From: B18-G4 sp032250805
GTDB taxonomy: Bacteria > Bacteroidota > Bacteroidia > Bacteroidales > B18-G4
DNA: 37,214 bases
Reading direction: 5' to 3'
Assembly: GCA_032250805.1 (NCBI GenBank)
Contig: JAVVEM010000033.1
Span: forward strand, 1-37,214
Part shown: positions 6,169 to 14,298 of the stretch, one piece after another
How the letters are laid out: the number at the start of each line of letters is the position of its first letter
Position numbering within the stretch: the stretch's first letter is position 1
Notes under the pieces: generated by a model
What the model saw: only the letters and a program-made list of their open reading frames with translations
Databases searched by the model: none
Told to the model about the DNA's origin: nothing
Program-made: the position numbers and the translations under genes

Positions 6169-6948
6169 ATGAAACGAATAGAAGATCTAATTGTCGAAGA
6201 CCTGAGGTGGCTTAACACGACCTCCTTTGTGCTTGTTCTGTCGGGCAGTAAAGCCTGCAGAGATATTGTCCCCGGCAATTTTGCCGAGATCAGGGTTGAC
6301 GGTCATCCGGGTGTTTTTCTTCGCCGTCCGTTCTCCTATCTGGACGCTGATGAAAAAAAAGGCCATGTAAGCTTTTTTATTAAGGTGCTGGGAAAGGGAT
6401 CAAAAAAGCTGGGCGAACTTAAAAAAGGAGAAACAGTCAATATCATCCATCCCCTGGGGAATGCATTCAGTATTCCCAAAAATAAAAAAGTGCTTATCAC
6501 CGGTGGCGGATCGGGTATTGCCCCTTTTATCATGCTTGGCCGGGAACTCAAAGCAAATGGCAACGAAGTGATCATTCTTACGGGAGGCCGGACTGCGGAA
6601 GATATACTGTTCACAGAAGAGTTCAGCCAATACGGAAAGGTTTATTGCACAACCGAGGATGGCACACTGGGCGAAAAAGGCCTGATTACCAATCACAGCA
6701 TATTCAATAATGGCCACGCCGGCTTTGACATGATATACACCTGCGGACCGGAAGGAATGATGAAAGCAGTATCGCGCATTGCTGCAGAGCGTGGCACCAA
6801 CTGCGAAGCATCTCTCGAAAACCTTATGGCCTGCGGTTTTGGTGTATGCCTTTGCTGCATACAGGAAACGGATAAAGGAAACCTTTGTGTATGTACGGAA
6901 GGACCGGTATTTAATACAAAAAGCCTGAAATGGGAAACATCAGCATAA
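6169..6948 (+). CDS. pyrK: Dihydroorotate dehydrogenase B, electron-transfer subunit
   Basis: PyrK passes electrons from the PyrD catalytic subunit to NAD+ through FAD and a 2Fe-2S cluster in pyrimidine synthesis. From the ATG at 6169 the protein has 259 residues, a normal length. RRPFSYLDA (52-60) is the flavin-binding segment, LITGGGSGIAPF (109-120) the nucleotide-binding loop, and Cys222, Cys227, Cys230 and Cys242 have the C-x4-C-x2-C-x11-C spacing of the iron-sulfur site. The frame stays open upstream to 6127, but that extension runs through the terminator hairpin and translates it. The gene overlaps pyrD by 19 bp, as expected for subunits of one complex. Confidence 0.93.
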   Translation: MKRIEDLIVEDLRWLNTTSFVLVLSGSKACRDIVPGNFAEIRVDGHPGVFLRRPFSYLDADEKKGHVSFFIKVLGKGSKKLGELKKGETVNIIHPLGNAFSIPKNKKVLITGGGSGIAPFIMLGRELKANGNEVIILTGGRTAEDILFTEEFSQYGKVYCTTEDGTLGEKGLITNHSIFNNGHAGFDMIYTCGPEGMMKAVSRIAAERGTNCEASLENLMACGFGVCLCCIQETDKGNLCVCTEGPVFNTKSLKWETSA

Positions 6949-7844
6949 ATATCCACAAACTCTTATTCAAAAACCCTGTAACTACGGCATCCGGGACCTT
7001 TGGATATGGTGAAGAGTTCACTGAATTTTTCGATCCCGGCCTGCTTGGTGGCATTTTCATTAAAGGACTGACGCTAAAAAACCGTGACGGCAATCCATAC
7101 CCGCGGATGGCAGAAACTGCCAGCGGGATGCTGAATGCTGTTGGCCTGCAAAATAAAGGTATCGATCATTTTATTGAAAATATCTACCCGCGGATTAAAG
7201 GTTTCGACACGCACATCATCGCAAATGTTAATGGTTCAACGGTAGAAGAATATGTTGAACTCACGGAACGGATCAATGAGCTGGAGCATATTCCTGCCAT
7301 TGAGCTTAACATCTCATGTCCCAATGTTAAAGAGGGTGGAATGGCCTTCGGCGTGAGTTGCCCGTCGGCTATAGCAGTTACCGAAGCCGTCAGAAAGGTC
7401 TATGGTAAGACCCTGATCGTAAAGCTCTCGCCCAATGTTACGGATATTGCAGAGATGGCCAGGGCTGTGGAAGGTGCCGGTGCTGATGCCATATCGCTGG
7501 TGAATACATTCCTGGGCATGGCCATTGATTCCGAAAGCCGCAAACCCCTGCTCTCGACCATCACAGGAGGCCTTTCCGGCCCCTGTATCAAACCCATTGC
7601 ACTGCGCATGGTTTGGCAGGTATACCAGGCTGTTGACATCCCTGTTTTGGGTATGGGTGGCATTATGAACGCTGCCGATGCCATTGAATTTATCCTGGCT
7701 GGCGCAACGGCTATTCAGGTGGGCACAGCCAACTATATCAACCCCATGATCCCGGTAAATATTATTTCAGGAATAGAGGAATACATGGGCAGGCAAGGAG
7801 TGAAAGATGTTTCGGAATTGATCGGTGCCATGCAAACGGGATGA
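6930..7844 (+). CDS. pyrD: Dihydroorotate dehydrogenase B, catalytic subunit
   Basis: Class 1B cytosolic enzyme oxidising dihydroorotate to orotate with FMN. The 304-residue protein has the expected TTASGTFGYG near 18-27, the active-site NISCPN with catalytic Cys130, KLSPNVTDI near 165-173 and the FMN-phosphate region GMGGI and GATAIQVGTAN. Its start lies inside the end of pyrK, confirming the two-subunit NAD-dependent type rather than the fumarate- or quinone-dependent types. Confidence 0.95.
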   Translation: MGNISINIHKLLFKNPVTTASGTFGYGEEFTEFFDPGLLGGIFIKGLTLKNRDGNPYPRMAETASGMLNAVGLQNKGIDHFIENIYPRIKGFDTHIIANVNGSTVEEYVELTERINELEHIPAIELNISCPNVKEGGMAFGVSCPSAIAVTEAVRKVYGKTLIVKLSPNVTDIAEMARAVEGAGADAISLVNTFLGMAIDSESRKPLLSTITGGLSGPCIKPIALRMVWQVYQAVDIPVLGMGGIMNAADAIEFILAGATAIQVGTANYINPMIPVNIISGIEEYMGRQGVKDVSELIGAMQTG

Positions 7845-7910
7845 TGTTGGAACTTTTCAGACGCCTTTATGTATAAAATTTACTAATTTCACGCTCCATT
7901 TTATATTGAT

Positions 7911-8300
7911 ATGAAATCACCTGTTTCAAATGAGCCCATGCTGGTGCTGGAGCTTGCCGGAGTGGAAATAGACTACTGCCCGCTCACCCATGGCATCTGG
8001 CTTGATGCCGGAGAGTTGGAAGCGCTTTTTGACGATCGCGAAACAGCAGATCAATTTCTGGCTTCGTTCAGGCCTGACAAAGACTGCAGGGAGAAAAAAG
8101 TACGTTGTCCCATATGCTACAGAAAGATGGAAAAAGTACTTACTGCAGGAGGAGTTGTCATCGACAGTTGTCAGCAAAAGCATGGCCTGTGGTTTGATGA
8201 GGGAGAATTGATACAGGTTCTCAAAGCGGGGCATGAGGGCGCTGAATCGAGGGTAGCCGATCTGCTGAAAAATATGTTTCTGGACCACTTAAAAAAATAA
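7911..8300 (+). CDS. TFIIB-type zinc-finger domain protein, first finger degenerate
   Basis: A 129-residue protein made of two tandem zf-TFIIB-like units, each ending in a HG(I/L)W(L/F)D(A/E)GEL motif. The second unit keeps CPIC at about 64-67 and a Cys plus His (CQQKHG) that could complete a C3H site. In the first unit the usual CPxC pair reads SPVS (Ser3, Ser6) and the second pair reads CPLTHG, so two ligands are lost. Function of the family is unknown. It sits 66 bp after pyrD and 33 bp before lemA, on the same strand, and may travel with the LemA/protease pair. Confidence 0.82.
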   Translation: MKSPVSNEPMLVLELAGVEIDYCPLTHGIWLDAGELEALFDDRETADQFLASFRPDKDCREKKVRCPICYRKMEKVLTAGGVVIDSCQQKHGLWFDEGELIQVLKAGHEGAESRVADLLKNMFLDHLKK

Positions 8301-8323
8301 ATGAAAATAATCACATTTTAAAA

Positions 8324-8329
8324 AGGAGG
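8324..8329 (+). promoter_or_regulatory. Strong Shine-Dalgarno site before lemA
   Basis: AGGAGG lies four bases before the A-rich run leading into the ATG at 8334. Good Shine-Dalgarno sequences are uncommon in this phylum and absent from most genes in the window, so this one supports the chosen start and suggests efficient translation of LemA. Confidence 0.7.
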
Positions 8330-8333
8330 AAAA

Positions 8334-8888
8334 ATGATCCCTTTAATCGTAATTCTTGCCATCATAGTTATTCTGGTGATATGGCTCATCGGGATTTATA
8401 ATGCCCTGGTGCGGCTTCGTAACCAGGTAAAAAATGCATGGTCGCAGATCGATGTGCAACTCAAGCGCCGTCACGACCTGATCCCCAACCTTATAGAAAC
8501 AGTAAAAGGTTATATGAAGCATGAGCGCGAAACGCTTGAAAATATAACTGCTTATCGCAGCCAGGCCATGAATGCAGATACCGTAGCCGAAAAAGCGAAA
8601 GCAGAAGGATTGCTGGGTGGAGCCCTCGACCGTTTGCAGATAGCTGTGGAAGCCTATCCCGATCTTAAGGCCAATCAAAACTTTTTAAGTCTTCAGGAAG
8701 AGCTTACCTCAACAGAAAACAAGATATCATATGCCCGTCAGAGCTATAATGATCAGGTGTTGTTTTATAACAACAAAATACAGATGTTCCCTTCGAACAT
8801 CGTGGCAGGCATGTTTAACTTCACCGAAAAGGAATTCTTTGAGCTCGAAGATCCTGCAGAAAAAGCCGTCCCAAAAGTTGAATTCTAA
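8334..8888 (+). CDS. lemA: LemA family membrane protein
   Basis: A 184-residue protein with one N-terminal membrane helix (IPLIVILAIIVILVIWLIGI) and a helical cytoplasmic or periplasmic body containing the family signature VRLRNQVKNAWSQIDVQLKRR at about 28-48 followed by HDLIPNLIETVKGY. LemA proteins have no firmly known biochemical role. In many bacteria the gene is paired with an M48 metalloprotease gene, as here, 13 bp upstream of it. The polypeptide is complete. Confidence 0.93.
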   Translation: MIPLIVILAIIVILVIWLIGIYNALVRLRNQVKNAWSQIDVQLKRRHDLIPNLIETVKGYMKHERETLENITAYRSQAMNADTVAEKAKAEGLLGGALDRLQIAVEAYPDLKANQNFLSLQEELTSTENKISYARQSYNDQVLFYNNKIQMFPSNIVAGMFNFTEKEFFELEDPAEKAVPKVEF

Positions 8889-8901
8889 TTTCTGATATAA
8901 T

Positions 8902-10113
8902 ATGTGGGAACTTATTCGTGCCAACCGGCGACGCTCGATGATGCTGTTCATCCTCATGGGCATTGGGCTTGCCATGCTTGGTGCAGGCATCAGCTATTAT
9001 TTTAACCCTGCCGGCATGGGAATTGAAGGCATTTTCATTGCCCTCATCATATGGCTTGTCATGTCGCTTATAAGCTATTATAAGGGTGCCAAAATATTGC
9101 TCAGTGCCAGTAACGCCAGGAAGGTCAGCAAGGATGTTCATCCACAATTGTACAATATTGTTGAGGAAATGAAGGTCGCTTCCGGACTGCCGGTCATGCC
9201 CGAAATATATATCATCAACGAGGAAGCACCCAATGCCTTCGCTGCCGGCAGAAGCCCGAAATATGCAGTTGTTGCGGTTACAGCAGGATTGCTTGCCCGC
9301 CTGAACCGTGATGAATTACAGGGTGTTATCGCACATGAGATGGCACATATTTATAACCGCGACATCCGCTTTATGACGCTCGCAGGGGTGATGCTGGGCA
9401 GTATTGTTTTGATATCGCAGATATTTTTACGGGGAATGTTCTGGACAGGCGGCGGTGCCAGGTACCGTTCTTCGAACTCGGGAAGCGGACAGGGTCAAAT
9501 CATAATGATGGTTGTGGCTATACTCCTGGCTATATTGGTGCCAATATTTGCAGGATTATTGTATTTCTCAATCTCGCGCAAGCGCGAATACCTTGCCGAT
9601 GCCACAGGGGTTCGATTCAGCCGTTACCCTGAAGGCCTGGCTTCGGCGCTGGAAAAGATCGCCGGCACAAAAATTGAAATGAAATCGGGCAATGATGTAA
9701 CGGCCCCCATGTATATCGCCCTGCCTTTTAATAAAAAGAAAAAAGCTTCGGCCGGCCTGCAAAGCACACATCCTCCTATTGAAGAAAGGATAAGGATACT
9801 GCGGGCCATGCAGGGCGCAGGTTTCCTTGAATACCAGCAGGCATACAGCAATGTGAAGGGTTCACGTTCCACAATTGTTCCCAAATCGGGATTAAAGGAG
9901 GATGCCGGGCAGGGTTTCCGAAAAGCAGTTGATGAAACAGTGATCACCGGCCAGGGATCAATCAGAAGAAACACAGGCGACCTGATGATGGCTGTTAACG
10001 ATTATACTTTTATCGAATGTAACTGTGGTATGCGTATAAAAGTGCCCCCCGAATACAAACGAAATACTGTTCGCTGCACCCGATGCGGCAAAGAACATCA
10101 TTTAAACAAATAA
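8902..10113 (+). CDS. M48 family membrane metalloprotease with C-terminal zinc ribbon
   Basis: A 403-residue HtpX-like protease predicted to cleave misfolded or specific membrane proteins. Two N-terminal helices (about 13-60) precede the catalytic HEMAH at 145-149; a second pair of hydrophobic segments (about 160-180 and 199-225) leads to Glu229 in REYLADA, the third zinc ligand, and STHPP near 288-292 is also typical. The last 35 residues form a separate small zinc ribbon (Cys373, Cys375, Cys392, Cys395), not part of the HtpX core. It is the distal gene of the zinc-finger/lemA/protease group. Confidence 0.9.
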   Translation: MWELIRANRRRSMMLFILMGIGLAMLGAGISYYFNPAGMGIEGIFIALIIWLVMSLISYYKGAKILLSASNARKVSKDVHPQLYNIVEEMKVASGLPVMPEIYIINEEAPNAFAAGRSPKYAVVAVTAGLLARLNRDELQGVIAHEMAHIYNRDIRFMTLAGVMLGSIVLISQIFLRGMFWTGGGARYRSSNSGSGQGQIIMMVVAILLAILVPIFAGLLYFSISRKREYLADATGVRFSRYPEGLASALEKIAGTKIEMKSGNDVTAPMYIALPFNKKKKASAGLQSTHPPIEERIRILRAMQGAGFLEYQQAYSNVKGSRSTIVPKSGLKEDAGQGFRKAVDETVITGQGSIRRNTGDLMMAVNDYTFIECNCGMRIKVPPEYKRNTVRCTRCGKEHHLNK

Positions 10114-10120
10114 ACCCGGT

Positions 10121-10477
10121 TTAGGCACTCGTCGTCCGGAACATATTTTTTGCCTCAATGGCCACTTTCCTGTTATATTCAAAAGCCAGGTCCTGGTAAT
10201 TTATCAGATCGATGATCGTTCCAATAAAGCATAATCCGGCGGTAAAGAGATATAGTAAACCCATACCGATCTGCCCGACAAGAAAACGCTGTACGCCGGC
10301 AACTACGACAAACCCAAGGATTGTAACGAGCAGTATCATTTGCGGATCGCGCCTTCGTGCGCGATACAATGTGGCAAAAGATCCGAGCTGATCTTCCGAC
10401 AAATCAGCAGTTATTTCTTTCAGAAACATCATTTCCTGTCCCTGAGCTTCAGGGATAAAGTTAAAAATTTCAGCCAT
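10121..10477 (-). CDS. TM2-domain membrane protein
   Basis: A 118-residue protein with a soluble N-terminal ~45 residues (possibly helical, including DLSEDQLGSFATLY) followed by two hydrophobic segments at about 48-64 and 69-90 joined by a short turn. The segment VQRFLVGQIGMGLLYLFTAGL matches the TM2 domain pattern. TM2 proteins have no general assigned activity. The gene begins inside the end of the DUF2752 gene (8-bp overlap), a pairing that recurs in Bacteroidota, and converges on the M48 protease gene with only 7 bp between them. Confidence 0.85.
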   Translation of the reverse strand: MAEIFNFIPEAQGQEMMFLKEITADLSEDQLGSFATLYRARRRDPQMILLVTILGFVVVAGVQRFLVGQIGMGLLYLFTAGLCFIGTIIDLINYQDLAFEYNRKVAIEAKNMFRTTSA

Positions 10478-10793
10478 GTTGTATTGTTTTATTAAATGAG
10501 TAAAGATTTTGTTGATAGTTATTTCTGATGATTTTTATAATTCGAAGTAGAATTATTACCAATGCAGGGATACCCAGCGGATGGGCAGTGAATGATTCAG
10601 CAAGGTCACCCCTGAACAGCCAGGATATTGAATGGCCCAATCCGCAGCCCGGACACCAGTCCAAACCCAGGTGGTGAAAAAGACACAGGCTGTAGCATTG
10701 ATCAACAGGGCTTGTTAACGCCAGGGCGATGATGGCTGCAATCCAGATAATTGCCTCGAGGTGCCTCCTGATGAAGATAATAACCGGCATCAT
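10470..10793 (-). CDS. DUF2752 family membrane protein
   Basis: A 107-residue protein with a first membrane helix at about 13-28, the hallmark WCPGCGLGHSIS near 45-56 and a second hydrophobic segment at about 73-85. The CPGCG motif defines DUF2752; its role is unknown, though the two cysteines could bind metal or form a disulfide. The first two codons are Met-Met, so the start is uncertain by one residue. It overlaps the TM2 gene downstream and follows murB by 82 bp. Confidence 0.85.
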   Translation of the reverse strand: MMPVIIFIRRHLEAIIWIAAIIALALTSPVDQCYSLCLFHHLGLDWCPGCGLGHSISWLFRGDLAESFTAHPLGIPALVIILLRIIKIIRNNYQQNLYSFNKTIQHG

Positions 10794-10875
10794 TTTTTGC
10801 TAATATACACGCTTCAAAGTTAGTAAACTACAAAAGACTTTTCAAGCCTGATAAAGCCGGGAATCGTATTTTTTC

Positions 10876-11892
10876 TCAAACGACATTCACCTCCATCTCT
10901 AAATCAACTGCAAACCGGGCTGATACGGAACATCTTATAGCCGTTGCCAGTGCCAGGATATCATTACCGCTTGCTTTGCCATGATTCACCAATACAAGGG
11001 CCTGCTTTGCGTGAACGCCGGCATATCCCAGCCTTTTCCCTTTCCAGCCACATTGCTCGATCATCCAGGCCGCAGGAACTTTTACCCTGCCATGGCCGGA
11101 AATATAATGAGGAATATCCGGAAACTTATGCTTGATCTTTACAAATTCAGAATATGTGATCACGGGATTCTTAAAAAAACTGCCGGCATTACCGGTCACC
11201 TCAGGATCAGGCAGCTTTGCCCGGCGTATGGCGGTAACTGCTAAACCAACGGACCTGATGTCGGGAGGATCCTTAATACGCATTAATTTAAGCTGCTCCC
11301 TGATGGCTCCGTATGTTGTATCGGGCGGTTTATCCTTTTGGAGTTTCAAACTCACCGACAGGATAACCACCTTCCCTTTTAGGGTATGTTTGAAAATGCT
11401 GTCACGATAGCCAAAACGGCATTCCTGCCTGTTAAACTCCTTTATCTCTCCTGTTTGTATATCGAAGGCCTCCAGCGAAACAAAACAATCTTTCAGCTCA
11501 ACCCCATAGGCGCCGATATTTTGAATTGGAGCGGCGCCAAGGCTGCCGGGTATCAGGCTTAGGTTCTCAATTCCGCCGTATTCCCGGTCGATGCAATACC
11601 AAACAAGTTCGTTCCACTCCACTCCTGCACCGGCTTTTACAATAACTTCATTTTCGGCCGCTTCGTTAACCTCAATACCTCCCAAACTATTCAGAATGAC
11701 AATCCCCTCATAATCACCTGTAAACAAAATATTGCTTCCCCCGCCCAGCAGGAGGAAGCGGTCATTTAAAAACCCTTTTTCATATAGTTCGTAAAGATCC
11801 TGAAGCTCACTGATAACTGCAAAGTGCTTTGCCTTTGCATCGATACCAAAAGTATTAAAGGGTTTGAGTGATATGTTCTCTTTTATTATCAT
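10876..11892 (-). CDS. murB: UDP-N-acetylenolpyruvoylglucosamine reductase
   Basis: MurB uses NADPH and FAD to reduce enolpyruvyl-UDP-GlcNAc to UDP-N-acetylmuramate in the cytoplasm, the second committed step of peptidoglycan synthesis. The 338-residue protein has the FAD-binding LLLGGGSNILF, the LSLIPGSLGAAPIQNIGAYG segment, and NAGSFFKNP carrying the proton-donor serine. The final E-M-E-V region completes the substrate domain. The ATG at 11892 is chosen over an in-frame TTG at 11904 because the TTG lies inside a near-perfect -7 promoter box; the mRNA therefore has almost no leader. Confidence 0.95.
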   Translation of the reverse strand: MIIKENISLKPFNTFGIDAKAKHFAVISELQDLYELYEKGFLNDRFLLLGGGSNILFTGDYEGIVILNSLGGIEVNEAAENEVIVKAGAGVEWNELVWYCIDREYGGIENLSLIPGSLGAAPIQNIGAYGVELKDCFVSLEAFDIQTGEIKEFNRQECRFGYRDSIFKHTLKGKVVILSVSLKLQKDKPPDTTYGAIREQLKLMRIKDPPDIRSVGLAVTAIRRAKLPDPEVTGNAGSFFKNPVITYSEFVKIKHKFPDIPHYISGHGRVKVPAAWMIEQCGWKGKRLGYAGVHAKQALVLVNHGKASGNDILALATAIRCSVSARFAVDLEMEVNVV

Positions 11893-11901
11893 GATGTTAA
11901 T

Positions 11902-11931
11902 CAAAGATAAGAATGATTTGTCTTCATCAAA
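11902..11931 (-). promoter_or_regulatory. murB promoter (TTTG-n18-TATCTTTG)
   Basis: On the minus strand TTTG (11931-11928) and TATCTTTG (11909-11902) are 18 bases apart, one short of the usual 19. The ATG at 11892 follows the -7 box by only nine bases, predicting a transcript with a few bases of leader or none. Confidence 0.7.
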
Positions 11932-11944
11932 GCCTAAAATATCT

Positions 11945-11952
11945 TATGTTTG
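11945..11952 (+). promoter_or_regulatory. -7 box for the glycosyltransferase pair
   Basis: TATGTTTG matches TAnnTTTG on the plus strand, about 70 bases before the ATG at 12022. A TTTG at 11917-11920 is 24 bases upstream, longer than the usual spacing, so this promoter is less certain than the divergent murB promoter it nearly overlaps. Confidence 0.4.
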
Positions 11953-12021
11953 GTATTCTCATGAAAAAAATGTGCAAAATGCGTGAAAACAATTATTTTA
12001 GCGCATATTTCCTTTAGCAAA

Positions 12022-13140
12022 ATGAATAGGATCATTGTTTCGGTAACCAACGACCTTGTAACCGACCAGCGTGTTGACAGGATTTGCAATTCCCTGAAAG
12101 ATATGGGATTTGAAGTATTGCTCGTAGGAAGAAAAAGAAAAAACAGCCTTGCTTTAGAGGAGCGGAAATATAAAATGCAACGCATGAAACTGATCTTTGG
12201 AAAAGGCCCATGTTTTTATGCAGAGTATAATATACGATTATTTTTTTTGTTGCTGGGCAAAGGTTTTGACATCCTGGTCGCCAACGACCTTGACACCCTT
12301 CCGGCCAATTATTGTATAGCGCGGATCAGGAAAAAACATCTTGTATTCGACAGTCACGAGTATTACACCGAAACGCCGGAACTGGTAAACAGGAAATTTG
12401 TTCAGGCCATCTGGAAGAGGATCGAAAAATGGATTTTCCCCAAATTAAAGCATGTGTATACCGTAAATGAATCAATAGCGGGCCTTTTCAGGGAAAAGTA
12501 CGGGGTAAAGGTTGAGGTGATCAGAAACATGCCCTACAAGCGCAAATACCAGACCGTGAAAACAAGAGCTGAACTTGGTTTACCCGAAAATAAAAAAATT
12601 ATCCTGCTGCAGGGTGCCGGAATAAATATTCAGCGGGGCACCGAAGAAATGGTTGAAGCCATGCAATACATTGATGATGCAGTTTTTGTGATCATTGGCG
12701 GGGGCGATGTGCTCAGTTTTTTGAAGCAGCAGGTCAGCGAAATGAGATTGGAACATAAGGTGATGTTCATCCCAAAAATGCCTTTTCATCAGCTATATCA
12801 ATATTCAGTCCACGCCGACATTGCTGTGAGCCTTGATAAGGATACCAACATCAATTATCGTTTCAGCCTTCCAAATAAAATATTCGATTACATACAGGCC
12901 CGTGTGCCCGTGCTCGTATCAGACCTGCCTGAGATCAGTAAGATAGTTGAGCAATATAAGATTGGAAAAGTGATCTATTCCCATAAGCCTGCAGATATCG
13001 CCAGAGCAGTAAACAGCATGCTTAATCATCCGGAGCAATATGAAATCTGGAAAGAAAACCTTAGTTTTGCAGCAGAAGAATTGTGCTGGGAGAATGAAGA
13101 AAAGAAATTAATCCAAATATATTCAGGCCTTGGAGGATAA
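12022..13140 (+). CDS. Glycosyltransferase, GT4-like (GT-B fold)
   Basis: A 372-residue cytoplasmic or membrane-associated sugar transferase. The N-terminal half has SVTNDLVTDQRVDRICNSL and the FDSHEYYTETPEL segment common in GT4 enzymes; the C-terminal half has LLQGAGINIQRGTEEMVEAM and the donor-binding RFSLPNKIFDYIQARVPVLV, equivalent to the E/DxxxxxPxK region. Donor and acceptor sugars cannot be told. A GTG at 11983 would add 13 residues, but the ATG at 12022 matches typical family N-termini. The next gene overlaps its end by 11 bp, so both transferases probably work on the same glycan. Confidence 0.85.
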   Translation: MNRIIVSVTNDLVTDQRVDRICNSLKDMGFEVLLVGRKRKNSLALEERKYKMQRMKLIFGKGPCFYAEYNIRLFFLLLGKGFDILVANDLDTLPANYCIARIRKKHLVFDSHEYYTETPELVNRKFVQAIWKRIEKWIFPKLKHVYTVNESIAGLFREKYGVKVEVIRNMPYKRKYQTVKTRAELGLPENKKIILLQGAGINIQRGTEEMVEAMQYIDDAVFVIIGGGDVLSFLKQQVSEMRLEHKVMFIPKMPFHQLYQYSVHADIAVSLDKDTNINYRFSLPNKIFDYIQARVPVLVSDLPEISKIVEQYKIGKVIYSHKPADIARAVNSMLNHPEQYEIWKENLSFAAEELCWENEEKKLIQIYSGLGG

Positions 13141-14260
13141 ACACTTACATATCATCTCGTTCGATGTACCCTACCCTCCTAATTACGGCGGTGTGATCGA
13201 TGTATTTTACAAGATCAAAACACTGCATGAAAAGGGAATAAAGATACACCTTCATATTATAGAGTATCCGGGGCGCGACCGGGCCAGTGAACTGAACCAA
13301 TACTGCACTGAAGTTCATTATTACCCGCGCAAAACCGGCCTGCTCTCTGCCCTCAGCCTTAAACCCTATATTGTTTCCAGCAGGCGCTCGAAAAACATGC
13401 TCCACAACCTGCTGAAAGATGACTATCCCATTTTGTTTGAGGGCCTGCATTCATGTTATTATCTCGACAACAAGCACTTAAAAAACAGGCTTAAGATTTA
13501 CAGAGAAAGCAATATTGAACACCGCTATTACTATAATCTGTTTAAGGTTTGCAAAAATATTTTTAGCAGGATATACTTCATTGGTGAAAGTATTAAACTG
13601 CGTTTTTATCAAAAAATACTCAGGCATGCCAACATCATGCTCTGCGTATCGAAAGAAGATACGGCCTATCTTAAAAAGCACTTTCCTGATAACAAAGTGT
13701 ATTACATCCCGAGTTATCATAGCAATAACAAGATTGAATCTTCGGCAGGAAAAGGGGCATATGCGCTCTATCATGGGAATATTGAGGTGCCTGAAAATTC
13801 CCATGCAGCGGCGTTCCTTATCAATGAAGTTTTCAATGATCTTGATATACCGCTGGTTATTGCAGGGATGAACCCCCCTGCCAGGATCAGGAACATGATC
13901 AATGGCCACGACAATTTTAAGCTTGTTTCCAATCCTGATGATGAGGAAATGTTCAAGCTCATCAGGGATGCACATGTCAATGTGCTTGTAACATTCCAGG
14001 CAACGGGACTGAAGCTGAAACTGCTCAACGTTTTATATCAGGGTCGTTTTTGTCTGGTCAATGACAAGATGCTGAACGGTACCGGCCTTGAAGAACTCTG
14101 TGTTATCGGAAATGATGCCACGGCGCTTAAATCACATCTCAGGAAGCTATTCAATTCCGAATTTAGTGCCAGTGATATAAAAGACAGGGAAAAGCTCCTT
14201 ACAAAACTTTATTCCAATTCAACAAATGCTGATGATCTCATTAAGCTGATTTGGAATTAA
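13130..14260 (+). CDS. Glycosyltransferase-like protein (GT-B fold)
   Basis: A 376-residue protein starting LHIISFDVPYPPNYGGVIDV, a recognisable donor-side opening of GT1/GT4-type enzymes, with YALYHGNIEVPENSHAA near 209-225 beginning the second Rossmann-like domain and TGLKLKLLNVLYQGRF near 299-314 in the donor-binding position. The frame has no ATG early enough; the stop upstream at 13109 and the conserved N-terminus force the TTG at 13130, inside the end of the preceding gene. Translation is thus probably coupled. The sugar specificity is unknown. Confidence 0.82.
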   Translation: MEDKHLHIISFDVPYPPNYGGVIDVFYKIKTLHEKGIKIHLHIIEYPGRDRASELNQYCTEVHYYPRKTGLLSALSLKPYIVSSRRSKNMLHNLLKDDYPILFEGLHSCYYLDNKHLKNRLKIYRESNIEHRYYYNLFKVCKNIFSRIYFIGESIKLRFYQKILRHANIMLCVSKEDTAYLKKHFPDNKVYYIPSYHSNNKIESSAGKGAYALYHGNIEVPENSHAAAFLINEVFNDLDIPLVIAGMNPPARIRNMINGHDNFKLVSNPDDEEMFKLIRDAHVNVLVTFQATGLKLKLLNVLYQGRFCLVNDKMLNGTGLEELCVIGNDATALKSHLRKLFNSEFSASDIKDREKLLTKLYSNSTNADDLIKLIWN

Positions 14261-14283
14261 CATCTGAATAATGCTTACTTTTG
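14250..14283 (+). promoter_or_regulatory. ftsE promoter (TTTG-n22-TACTTTTG)
   Basis: TTTG at 14250-14253 and TACTTTTG at 14276-14283 fit the phylum pattern with a spacer three bases longer than the usual 19. An in-frame TTG at 14281 falls inside the -7 box and so cannot be the start of the downstream gene. Confidence 0.55.
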
Positions 14284-14298
14284 TTTCATCATTTTACA

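Noticed and set aside
11893..11904. TTG at 11904 as the murB start
   Set aside because: It lies within the TATCTTTG promoter box, so it would not be on the transcript from that promoter; the ATG at 11892 also fits the family.
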